NCBI RefSeq assembly: GCF_001895005.1 | Contig: NZ_BCXH01000011.1 | Span: forward strand, 62,001 to 126,000 | Direction of reading: 5' to 3' | DNA: 64,000 nucleotides | DNA from: Rhodococcus yunnanensis NBRC 103083 | GTDB lineage: Bacteria; Actinomycetota; Actinomycetes; Mycobacteriales; Mycobacteriaceae | Shown: piece after piece, positions 8,951 through 16,516 of the stretch | Layout: every line of letters starts with the position of its first letter | Numbering within the stretch: the stretch's first letter is position 1 | Notes under the pieces: generated by a model | Database searches by the model: none | What the model was told of the DNA's origin: nothing | The model's input: only the letters and a program-made list of their open reading frames with translations | Position numbers and translations under genes: made by a program

Positions 8951-9942
8951 CCCGGCGCTGCAGCAGCAGGCCGAAGCACGAAGTGGTCCTGCCAGATCGA
9001 ATGCAGGATCGTCTCCGGCGTCGCATCGGAGGTCTCGTCGACGTGGATGCGCCCTGACAGCGCGACGAGGACGGCGTCGAGCATCACTGCCTGGTAGTCC
9101 TGTGGGAGGTCACGCGGTGGCGCGATATCGGGCACCTGGGGAATCTCGACCGCGCGTAGATCCGCCAATTGCTGGGCGACGAGTGTCAGGTCGATCGCGC
9201 CGCGGACACTGCTGCCCTGGGTTATGTCCTCGTGTTCGCGGGTGGCTCGGGTGATCGCGACTGCATCGGCGATGAGCCGGATCGAGTCGGATTCGGTTCT
9301 CAGTGCGACGATTCCGCGTTCGGATTCCGCGTCCTGGTAGCCGATGGCGAGGCGGCAGAGGCGGTCGTGCACGCTCGTCGACAGTCGCGTCGTACCGACG
9401 TTGTCGTACGGGTTCATCGAGGCGACGACGCGGAACGTCGGCAACGCATGGACGGTACCCACCCGCGGGATCGCGATGCGTCGTTCCGCCATCGCGGTCA
9501 GCAGAGTGTTCAGAGTGTCCTCGGGTGCCCTGTTGAACTCCTCGACGTAGAGGAAACCGCCGGTCCGCATCGCCTCCACGAGTGGGCCGGGAACGAAGTT
9601 GTCCTCGCTGTAGTCCTCGCGCAGAACGCGGGCCGGGTTGTGATGTCCGACGATACGGGCCGGCGTCAGGTCCGCGTTGCCTTCGACGAACAACAACGGG
9701 ATGCCCCACTCGGCGGTGATGGCCCCGAGGAGAGTGCTCTTGCTGGTGCCGGGCGGGCCCTCGATGACGAGGTCCCGCCCGGCTGCGACCGCCGCCAGGA
9801 CAAGGTCCAGTTCATGATCGCGACCGACGACACTCGCCGCGATACGGCGGCGAATCTCGGCGATCGAGAGCTGTGTTTCTCCGAGACTCCGTGCAGGGGC
9901 GGTCTCGCGTCGGACCCCGGTGTCCTGGGTGGGCCACGTCAT
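8947..9942 (-). CDS. MoxR-family AAA+ ATPase
   Basis: 331 aa AAA+ ATPase of the MoxR group. Visible motifs are Walker A GPPGTSKSTLLG (S-K-S rather than the usual G-K-T/S), a Walker B-like GGFLYVEEFNRAPEDTLN (VEEFNRA where most MoxR proteins have DEINRA), sensor 1 VVASMNPYD and the arginine-finger region STSVHDRLCRL. MoxR proteins work with VWA partners to mature enzymes; the VWA gene follows directly. The start ATG overlaps the stop of the upstream SDR gene (ATGA), marking translational coupling. In this operon it presumably serves the dehydrogenases or P450; no molybdenum hydroxylase is present nearby. Confidence 0.9.
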   Translation of the reverse strand: MTWPTQDTGVRRETAPARSLGETQLSIAEIRRRIAASVVGRDHELDLVLAAVAAGRDLVIEGPPGTSKSTLLGAITAEWGIPLLFVEGNADLTPARIVGHHNPARVLREDYSEDNFVPGPLVEAMRTGGFLYVEEFNRAPEDTLNTLLTAMAERRIAIPRVGTVHALPTFRVVASMNPYDNVGTTRLSTSVHDRLCRLAIGYQDAESERGIVALRTESDSIRLIADAVAITRATREHEDITQGSSVRGAIDLTLVAQQLADLRAVEIPQVPDIAPPRDLPQDYQAVMLDAVLVALSGRIHVDETSDATPETILHSIWQDHFVLRPAAAAPG

Positions 9943-10775
9943 TTGATCGTGTACCCCGCATCGACGGGCAGTGTCGCGCCGGTGATGTAGCGGGCTTCGT
10001 CGGAGACCAGGAACGCGATGGCGTTGGAGATGTCGATCGGTTCGACCCACGGGATCGGCAGAGTGTTCGTCGAGGCGAAGATCGGCGCTGCCTTCTCGCG
10101 GCTCGGGTTCGGATCGTCGGGCGCGAACAGGCCCCACGTCTTCGAGTTCTGAATCATGACGGTGTCGACTCCGGTGGGATGGACGGTGTTGACGCGGATG
10201 CTGTGTTGCCCGAATTCGTTTGCCAGCGTGCGCATGATGCCCACGACGCCGTGTTTGGTCGCAGTGTAGTGCACGGTGTTCGGTGTGCCCTTGAGACCCG
10301 CGGTCGACGACGTCAGCACGATCGAACCGCCGCGCCCACCGGCGATCAGGTGGGGAAGTGCGACCTTGCAGGTATTCCAGACGCCGGTGAGGTTGACGTC
10401 GATCATGTTCTGCCAGCCGTCGTCGGTGATGTCGAGTGCCGGTGCGATCTCGAAGACACCGGCGTTGCCGAGCACGATGTCGAGGCGGCCGAGTTCGGCC
10501 ACACCGTCGTCGACGGCCTTGCGCAGTGCGGCCGAGTCTCGGACGTCGGCCTTGGTGGCGATGATCCGCCGGTCCAGCGCCTCGACCTGCTCGACGGTGT
10601 CCGCCAGGTCGGCTTCGGTCGCAGCCGGGTACATGTCGATGGTGTCGACGGGCCCACACAGGTCGACGGCGATGATGTCCGCCCCTTCCTGCGCGAGCCG
10701 AAGTGCATGACTGCGCCCCTGACTGCGGGCCGCGCCGGTGATGAACGCGACCTTGCCCTCGAGTTTGCCGGTCAT
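9939..10775 (-). CDS. Mycofactocin-coupled-type SDR oxidoreductase
   Basis: Short-chain dehydrogenase of 278 aa. It has the cofactor motif GAARSQGRSHALRLAQEGAD, an insertion after the second strand (VDLCGPVDTIDMYPAA...), NAG at the active-site strand, catalytic Ser in LTSSTAG, YTATKHG (Y-x-x-x-K) and HPTGVDTVM. This GAARxQGRxHA plus long insertion pattern is typical of SDRs with tightly bound NAD that need mycofactocin for recycling, including carveol dehydrogenases. It probably oxidises a secondary alcohol. It is coupled by ATGA overlaps to its paralogue upstream and to MoxR downstream. No mycofactocin biosynthesis genes lie in this window. Confidence 0.88.
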   Translation of the reverse strand: MTGKLEGKVAFITGAARSQGRSHALRLAQEGADIIAVDLCGPVDTIDMYPAATEADLADTVEQVEALDRRIIATKADVRDSAALRKAVDDGVAELGRLDIVLGNAGVFEIAPALDITDDGWQNMIDVNLTGVWNTCKVALPHLIAGGRGGSIVLTSSTAGLKGTPNTVHYTATKHGVVGIMRTLANEFGQHSIRVNTVHPTGVDTVMIQNSKTWGLFAPDDPNPSREKAAPIFASTNTLPIPWVEPIDISNAIAFLVSDEARYITGATLPVDAGYTIK

Positions 10776-11602
10776 TTGATCACCGATCCGGCGTCGACGG
10801 GCAGCTGAACGCCGGTGATGTAGCGGGCGTCGTCGGAGACCAGGAATGCGATGGCGTTGGAGATGTCGAGGGCGTCGACCCAGTCGATCGGCAGTGCATT
10901 GAGCGTCTTGAATGCCTCGCCCGCTTCTTCACGGGTGGGGTTCGGGTTGTCCGGTAGGAAGGTGTTGTAGGTCTGCGCGTTGTGGATCATGTCGGTGTCC
11001 ACCGATGTCGGGTGGACCGAGTTCACTCGAATGTTGAACGGTGCCAACTCGTTTGCCAGCGTCTTCACCAATCCGACGACGCCGTGCTTCGCGGCGACGT
11101 AGTGGGCGAGGTTCCCGAGGCCCTTGATGCCCGCCGTCGAACTGGTCAGGACGATCGCTCCGCCGCGTTCGCCCGCCTTGATGTGGGGAACTGCAGCGCG
11201 GACGGTCTTGAACACGCCGGTGAGGTTGATGTCGAGCATGTCGTCCCACATCTCGTCCGTCAGATCCTCGATCGGCGCGAAGCTCGCTATACCGGCGTTG
11301 GCCAGCACGATGTCGAGGCGGCCGAGTTCGGCGACACCGTCGTCCACCGCCTTCTTCAACGCCGCGGTGTCGCGCACATCGGCCTGTGTCGCGATGATCC
11401 GTCGATCGAGGGCCTCGACCTGCTTGACGGTGTCGGTGAGGTCGGATTCCGTGGCCAGTGGGTATCCCACCGAGTCGACCTGCTTGCACAGGTCGATCGC
11501 GATGATGTCCGCACCCTCCTGGGCGAGTCTGATGGCGTGGCTGCGGCCTTGACCGCGTGCGGCGCCGGTGATGAATGCTACTTTCCCGTCGAGCTTTCCC
11601 AT
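10772..11602 (-). CDS. Mycofactocin-coupled-type SDR oxidoreductase (paralogue)
   Basis: 276 aa SDR clearly paralogous to its downstream neighbour; the two are alike from GKVAFITGAARGQGRSHAIR to the C-terminus RYITGVQLPVDAGSVIK. It carries the same insertion (DLCKQVDSVGYPLATE), NAGI, LTSSTAG, YVAAKHG and HPTSVDTDMI. The start is the ATG of MGKLDGK, preceded by AAGGAAG; an upstream in-frame start (MCARIDF) would add 16 residues without a good ribosome binding site. It is the first gene of the coupled SDR-SDR-MoxR run. Tandem duplication suggests two related alcohols or successive steps. Confidence 0.88.
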   Translation of the reverse strand: MGKLDGKVAFITGAARGQGRSHAIRLAQEGADIIAIDLCKQVDSVGYPLATESDLTDTVKQVEALDRRIIATQADVRDTAALKKAVDDGVAELGRLDIVLANAGIASFAPIEDLTDEMWDDMLDINLTGVFKTVRAAVPHIKAGERGGAIVLTSSTAGIKGLGNLAHYVAAKHGVVGLVKTLANELAPFNIRVNSVHPTSVDTDMIHNAQTYNTFLPDNPNPTREEAGEAFKTLNALPIDWVDALDISNAIAFLVSDDARYITGVQLPVDAGSVIK

Positions 11603-11765
11603 GATCGAACTTCCTTGGCCGATGCGAGTGAAATCGATACGAGCGCACAACGGTTCGTTTGCGGCGTCCCGTCGTGCGGCAGGATGTCCAAGGTGGAGGA
11701 CATGGAAAGAAACCTAATTGACACTCGGTGCAGAAGTGGGCGATTTGGTTGAATTTTCTATCTGG

Positions 11766-11783
11766 TACTCGCAGTATCGAGTA
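11766..11783. promoter_or_regulatory. TACTCG/CGAGTA inverted repeat upstream of the SDR operon
   Basis: Perfect 6-bp arms TACTCG and CGAGTA with a CAGTAT spacer, in the 214-bp gap between the P450 stop and the SDR start on the same strand. This AT-richer gap could hold the SDR promoter and an operator, or the hairpin could be a weak P450 terminator. A direct repeat of TTGTCAGCCGAT lies just beside the P450 stop. Confidence 0.3.
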
Positions 11784-11816
11784 GCGGGCTCCTTCTGTTG
11801 TCAGCCGATTTTGTTG

Positions 11817-13067
11817 TCAGCCGATGTGGGCGGGCAGTGATGCGACGCCGTTGATGAAGTTGCTGATCAATTGGACGGGCTCGCCGAACTCGATGTTCGG
11901 CACGCGGCGTACCAGTTCACCGACGATGGACCGCAGCTGAACCTTGGCGACGTTGTGTCCGAGGCAGTAATGCACACCACCGCCTCCGAAGCCGACGTGC
12001 CGACCGCGGGGACGCGAGAGGTCGAACGACGTGGGGTCGGCGTACACCGACTCATCCCGGTTTCCGGAGCAATAGAACATCACGACCTTGTCCCCGGCGG
12101 CGATCTGCTGCCCACCCAGTTCGACGTCGACCACCGCTGTGCGCGCGAACTGGATGACCGGTGATGCGTGACGGATGAATTCGTTGATCGCAGGCATGAT
12201 CGGTCCGTCGATATTGTCCCGCAACCATGCGAGTTGATCTGGATTCTCGGACAGGGACAGCATTGTTCGAGTCGTGGTCTGCTTCGTGGTGTCGTTGCCC
12301 GCGACGCTCATCAGGAGCATGAACGCGCCGATGTGGTCGTCGCTCAGACCTTCACCGTCGATACGCGCCTCGACGAGATTGGTCATGAGGTCGTCGGCCG
12401 GGTTCGTGCGCCGGAAGGCCGCCATGTCCTTGGCGACGGCATAGAGGAACAATGCTTCCTCGATGAGCTTCTGGTAGCGCTCCTCGCCTTCCAATCCGGC
12501 CACATCCGCGCCCCCGACGAGGCATTCGGCCGCTCGCGCCACGCGCGCGCGGTCGGCGTGCGGCACCCCGAGCATGTCGGACACGGTTTCCATCGGCAGG
12601 CGCGCGGCGCAGTGCTCGACGAAGTCGATGTCGCCCGCGCCGACGATGTCGTCGACGATCGCGGTGGCGTTGGCAACGATCTGAGACTCGATGGTCTTGA
12701 CCTGTTTCGGGGTGAACGCCGCGTTGACCAACCCTCGATAGAACGTGTGCTCGGGCGGGTCCATCGCGAGGAAGAACGCTCCTGCCGCGGCGGTGGGATT
12801 CGCCGGATCGAGAGTGAACCCGTGTTTGGACTGAAAAATCTCGTTGGTCGTACTGACCGTCGTGATGTCCTCGATGTTCGTGACGGCCCAGAATCCGACC
12901 TCCTCGTGTGGACTGTGGTAATCCACCGGCACATGCCAACTGACCGGGGCTTCGGCTCGCAGGCGCGCGAACGCCCGGTCGCGGTCGTCGAACGACTGAG
13001 CCCAGAACTGCGCCGACGAGATGTCGATGTCCGTGGTGAGCGGGTGGGACGTTCTCGCTGTTTCCAT
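11817..13067 (-). CDS. Cytochrome P450
   Basis: 416 aa soluble P450. The heme-binding loop is FGGGGVHYCLGHNVAK with the cysteine ligand, the I-helix reads LLMSVAGNDTTKQTT, the ExxR of the K-helix is EFIR, and FARTAVVDVELGGQ follows. MDPPEHTFYRGLVNAAFTP is the typical C-helix region. The overall pattern resembles the CYP124/125/142-like bacterial group acting on lipids, steroids or terpenes, but the family cannot be fixed by eye. The chosen ATG (METARTSH) has AAGAAGG upstream; the in-frame extension to 13583 is low-complexity and crosses the intergenic repeats. Ferredoxin and reductase genes are not adjacent. It probably hydroxylates the compound handled by the downstream SDRs and ALDH. Confidence 0.92.
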   Translation of the reverse strand: METARTSHPLTTDIDISSAQFWAQSFDDRDRAFARLRAEAPVSWHVPVDYHSPHEEVGFWAVTNIEDITTVSTTNEIFQSKHGFTLDPANPTAAAGAFFLAMDPPEHTFYRGLVNAAFTPKQVKTIESQIVANATAIVDDIVGAGDIDFVEHCAARLPMETVSDMLGVPHADRARVARAAECLVGGADVAGLEGEERYQKLIEEALFLYAVAKDMAAFRRTNPADDLMTNLVEARIDGEGLSDDHIGAFMLLMSVAGNDTTKQTTTRTMLSLSENPDQLAWLRDNIDGPIMPAINEFIRHASPVIQFARTAVVDVELGGQQIAAGDKVVMFYCSGNRDESVYADPTSFDLSRPRGRHVGFGGGGVHYCLGHNVAKVQLRSIVGELVRRVPNIEFGEPVQLISNFINGVASLPAHIG

Positions 13068-13093
13068 GATGCCTTCTTCCGAGGTCCGGGAAG

Positions 13094-13155
13094 CGATGCC
13101 GTGGTTTTCGATGCCGTGGTTGTTCGGTGGCGTGGTTGTTCGGTGGCGTGGTTTT
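13094..13155. repeat. 15-16 bp tandem repeats upstream of the P450 gene
   Basis: Four head-to-tail units: CGATGCCGTGGTTTT, CGATGCCGTGGTTGTT, CGGTGGCGTGGTTGTT and CGGTGGCGTGGTTTT, then a degenerate fifth (CGACCGCTGTGG). The array ends 26 nt upstream of the P450 start, so it is probably in the leader or promoter. A closely related array (CGATGCTGTGGTTTT) lies at the 5' end of the esterase gene at 19451-19509. Confidence 0.75.
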
Positions 13156-13219
13156 CGACCGCTGTGGATAGCCCGCAGCGTGATACAGGTCACGGATGTT
13201 ACCCATACTTCGATTCTCG

Positions 13220-13270
13220 TTTCAATACCGAACACGGACCATGTGATACGCATCCGAGCTGGTATTGAAA
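13220..13270. promoter_or_regulatory. Wide inverted repeat TTTCAATACC...GGTATTGAAA, likely operator
   Basis: Two perfect 10-bp arms (13220-13229 and 13261-13270) separated by 31 bp, between the divergent P450 and double-TetR genes. Arm centres are 41 bp apart, close to four helical turns. Such wide spacing is unusual for a single TetR dimer but could suit the adjacent regulator with two DNA-binding units. The position covers the likely promoters of both genes. Confidence 0.55.
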
Positions 13271-13377
13271 GAAGCCAGCGACGAACTTCGACAAAATATC
13301 GGCAACGACGATGAACTCGTGATCTAGTTATCTCCGGACCAGGAGCGATCGAGTGCACGTGAAGTGAGGTTCGAGAG

Positions 13378-14640
13378 ATGGCGGTCGGCGAAAGTAGCCA
13401 TGGTGCGTCGGAGACACCTCCGTCGGAGACACCTGCGTCGGAGTTGTCGGTGTGTCGCCGCGAGGCATCCGCTCGACGCGTTCGATACCGGCGCATCATC
13501 GACGCGGCATTCGGATGCCTGGAGGCCGGTGAATACGACCGCGTCAAAGTCGACGAGGTGGCGCGTGCCGCGGGGGTGGCCAAGGCGACGCTCTACAGGT
13601 ACTTCCCGTCCAAGGAGTTCTTGTATTCGATCGTTCTCCGTGAATGGGTGGACGAGCATCATCTTCGGGCCATCGACGCCGACGGCGCCGAGCGCGCCAG
13701 GATTCGCGCGCACTCCATCATCGGCGACTTCGAGAAGGCTCCGCAGTTCTTCAGGCTGACCGTTGCGCTGTTTTCCAGTGCCGATCCCGACGTCAAAGCC
13801 GAGCTTTCCGCGGTGAGTACGCGAAATCATCGGTACTTCTTCGACGACCTGATCGACTCGACTCCGATGATGCGCCGCGATGCCGCACTGATCCTGGAGG
13901 CGATCGTGCACTCGGCCGTCAAATCGTCGGTCTACCACGATGTTCCGTTCGTGGAGGCGTACCGCTTGGTGGACCAGGCGATCGATCTTCTCACCGGCAC
14001 TGCGCCGACCCCCGTCGAAAGGGGAGGCGGAGAACAGGTCGCAGGGTCCGGGTCGGCCGCCCGTGATGTGCCGGGGTTCAAGCAGCGACGCAGGCTGTCG
14101 ATCGTCGAACATGCGAGCGATGCACTCCGGGAGAAGGCCTACGAAGAAATTCACGTGACGACTGTTGCCCGCGATTCGGACGTTGCTCTCGGTACGTTGT
14201 ATCGCTACTTTCCGTCCAAGGAGTCTCTGTACGCAGAAGTTCTGCGGCACTGGATTTCGACGAGTGCGTTCTCGTCGACCTTGGATCACCTGGCAGCCGA
14301 GGCCCGTATAGCCGCTCGCTTCGACGCCGTATTCGATTCCTTGGACAGCGATCCCGAATTCTTCCGAGTGAACGTTCTTCTTCACTCGGTCGGCGACAGA
14401 TCCGTTCAGGCAGTGCTCGGTGAGCTTGCCGCTCTCGCGCGTATCGCTTTTGCGCGTGACCTCGCGGCCCTCGGCGTGCCGAACAGTCGGGACGTCGCGG
14501 CGATGACTTGGGCGTTGCTCGATACTCTGACCACGGGTGTCGTCTACTACGGCCGAGGCCTTGCCGAGGCCAGGCGAGTGTCGAATGCATTCGCCGAGTT
14601 GATCTTCGCCGATGGCAGCACATCGTCCACGCCGGAATAG
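13378..14640 (+). CDS. Transcriptional regulator with two tandem TetR units
   Basis: 420 aa protein holding two TetR-type halves. The first helix-turn-helix is at ~30-75 (RIIDAAFGCLEAGEYDRVK, VARAAGVAKATLYRYFPSKE). The second is at ~237-285 (LSIVEHASDALREKAYEE, VARDSDVALGTLYRYFPSKE). Each is followed by a helical ligand-binding-like region of ~140-150 residues. One polypeptide may thus form an intramolecular pseudo-dimer or bind two sites. It is divergent from the P450 and probably represses the catabolic block. The N-terminus has a short SETPP/SETPA repeat. The ATG at 13378 follows a GAGG-containing stretch. I see no stop codon or frame break between the halves, so this is a genuine fusion. 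Confidence 0.9.
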   Translation: MAVGESSHGASETPPSETPASELSVCRREASARRVRYRRIIDAAFGCLEAGEYDRVKVDEVARAAGVAKATLYRYFPSKEFLYSIVLREWVDEHHLRAIDADGAERARIRAHSIIGDFEKAPQFFRLTVALFSSADPDVKAELSAVSTRNHRYFFDDLIDSTPMMRRDAALILEAIVHSAVKSSVYHDVPFVEAYRLVDQAIDLLTGTAPTPVERGGGEQVAGSGSAARDVPGFKQRRRLSIVEHASDALREKAYEEIHVTTVARDSDVALGTLYRYFPSKESLYAEVLRHWISTSAFSSTLDHLAAEARIAARFDAVFDSLDSDPEFFRVNVLLHSVGDRSVQAVLGELAALARIAFARDLAALGVPNSRDVAAMTWALLDTLTTGVVYYGRGLAEARRVSNAFAELIFADGSTSSTPE

Positions 14641-14851
14641 AATCGTGGATACGCCGGACGTGCATGCCGACACTGTCGAATTACGTTCGCCACAAGCAGA
14701 TTTCGGTTGTTATATTCCACAATGGCCATGCTGGAACGTTCAGGGTACGCTGCACCGATAGCGAAAGCTCAACCGAAACGACATCGTGTCGCGGTGGTCG
14801 ATCGACCGGGGATTGCCATGTGGCAGAACAATTCAGGTATGGGGGTGCCCG

Positions 14852-16477
14852 ATGAGAACTCGTCGGTCGATGCTGTCGGCTGGGGTGCTGACAGTCGTGC
14901 TGTCGGCGGCGTTGCAGACGACGCCGGGGGCCGTACTGCACGCGAATGCGTCGCCGATCCTCGGTGCGGTGACCGTGTCCGGTCCGATAGTCGGTCACCC
15001 GTATCCCTCGGCCGACTTCGATATCAGCGGTCAGGGATATACCGAGAAGGAGTATTTCCTGTCAGGATCTGCCCACTCGTACGGGGCAGCACGTCCTGAC
15101 GCGCCCTACACCACACGGATGATCGTGTATCGACCGCTGGACGCGACGCAGTTCAGTGGAAACGTGGTCGTCGAATGGAACAACGTCAGCAGTTTCAACG
15201 ACGCGCCCGTCGATCTGCAATGGGTGCACCAACAGGTGATCGACGAAGGTGACGCGTACGTTGCGGTGAGCGTTCAGCAAGCTGGAATATGCGGGCCTGG
15301 TCAAGGTCGTCTCCCGGCACCGGGATTCGGCAGTATGCCGTGTATTCCGACGTCGCTCGCGGGTCATGATCCCGCGCGTTACGGGCGGCTCGATCTGCCC
15401 GGAGACGACTATTCCTCCGGCATCTTCTCGCAGGCAGCCGCATCGCTGCGGAACCGAAACGGCGCAGACCCGCTGGAGGGGCTGATCCCGAATACCGTGC
15501 TCGCAATAGGAGTATCGCAGTCAGCGCTGGCGCTCGACGATTACATCAAGAGCGGCGCGGACGACAGTGCACGCGTATTCGACGGGTTTCTCATCGACGC
15601 TGATTCTCAGGCGACACTGCCCAGCAGCTACCGCGTGCCCACACTGCATCTGTGGAGTGAGGACGCGGCACGGCCGGGTGTGGACGAGTCGAAGGCGAAT
15701 CATGTGAGCTGGCAGATCGCCGGCGCACCGCATGTCGATCGATGGGCGAACTCCTTCTCGGACAGCACCGGTACCCGCGGCAACGCGACTCCGGTCACTG
15801 CACCCGAGATACCGTCGGTCGACAATCTCGGCAACTACGGACAGGAAGGTCCGACCGGGGCAGTGCCGTGCATTGGAGGGTCCGAATTCCCGCGGCGATA
15901 TGCAGTCGACGCTGCGCTGGCGGCACTTCAGGTGTGGGTGCACAGCGGAATCGAACCGCCGCGCGCCCCCGCTCTGGAATTCACCGGCATCGCGGAGTCG
16001 GTCCAGGGAGCGCCGACCCTGCCCGACATCGCAGGACTGCCTCTCGACGGTGTCAATGCTGCAGCTCTGTTGGTCTCGCCGGTCGCGATTGCTCGTGACG
16101 CGTACGGTAATGCGTTGGGAGGGCTGCGTCTACCGGTGGTCACGGTGCCGGTCGCAGGCTATGTCGGCAGTGCGTGCGTGTTGCTCGGGACGTCGACGCC
16201 GTTGCCCGCGAACGTTCTACACGAGCTCTATCCGACCCACTCGGTGTACGTGGACAAGCTGCTCGTCGACACGCGTAAGGCCGTTCAGGATCGGTTCATG
16301 ACTGCTGCCGACGGCAGGGACTTGATCGAGCGGGCGTGTGTCTCTGCCATTCCGTCGTGGGGAACGACCCCGTCCGAACAGCGACCCGAGACATGCCTGA
16401 ATATCGAAGCGCAGCTACGGAATCGAGAATCCGACATTGCCCGTCCTGATGACGCTGTGCCCACTCGCGAGGGGTGA
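14852..16477 (+). CDS. Secreted alpha/beta hydrolase-domain protein
   Basis: 541 aa. The N-terminal signal peptide starts MRTRRSMLSAGVLTVVLSAA with a likely cleavage near ANA-SP, so it is exported. The body reads like the large actinobacterial 'alpha/beta hydrolase domain' family: VYRPLDATQFSGNVVVEWNN, a nucleophile-elbow-like AIGVSQSALAL (G-V-S-Q-S), then LHLWSEDAARPG and a C-terminal helix. The substrate is unknown; an ester or lipid is likely. The ATG lies after GGGGGTG; a longer in-frame start at 14786 lacks signal-peptide logic. A TATATT -10-like box lies at 14711-14716. The gene ends inside a strong hairpin facing the BVMO gene. Confidence 0.8.
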   Translation: MRTRRSMLSAGVLTVVLSAALQTTPGAVLHANASPILGAVTVSGPIVGHPYPSADFDISGQGYTEKEYFLSGSAHSYGAARPDAPYTTRMIVYRPLDATQFSGNVVVEWNNVSSFNDAPVDLQWVHQQVIDEGDAYVAVSVQQAGICGPGQGRLPAPGFGSMPCIPTSLAGHDPARYGRLDLPGDDYSSGIFSQAAASLRNRNGADPLEGLIPNTVLAIGVSQSALALDDYIKSGADDSARVFDGFLIDADSQATLPSSYRVPTLHLWSEDAARPGVDESKANHVSWQIAGAPHVDRWANSFSDSTGTRGNATPVTAPEIPSVDNLGNYGQEGPTGAVPCIGGSEFPRRYAVDAALAALQVWVHSGIEPPRAPALEFTGIAESVQGAPTLPDIAGLPLDGVNAAALLVSPVAIARDAYGNALGGLRLPVVTVPVAGYVGSACVLLGTSTPLPANVLHELYPTHSVYVDKLLVDTRKAVQDRFMTAADGRDLIERACVSAIPSWGTTPSEQRPETCLNIEAQLRNRESDIARPDDAVPTREG

Positions 16478-16491
16478 GTGGGCACAGCGTC
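16451..16491. terminator. Bidirectional terminator hairpin, 16-bp stem
   Basis: Perfect inverted repeat GACGCTGTGCCCACTC / GAGTGGGCACAGCGTC with a 9-nt loop. It includes the stop codon of the secreted hydrolase gene and lies before the end of the convergent BVMO gene. There is no T-tract, as is common in actinobacteria. Confidence 0.8.
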
Positions 16492-16516
16492 GTCCGCAGT
16501 GTGGAATCGTGTCTCG

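Noticed and set aside
11817..13583. 588-residue version of the P450
   Set aside because: The extra 172 residues are translated from intergenic sequence with tandem repeats and the operator-like inverted repeat, overlap the divergent TetR gene, and do not resemble a P450 N-terminus.
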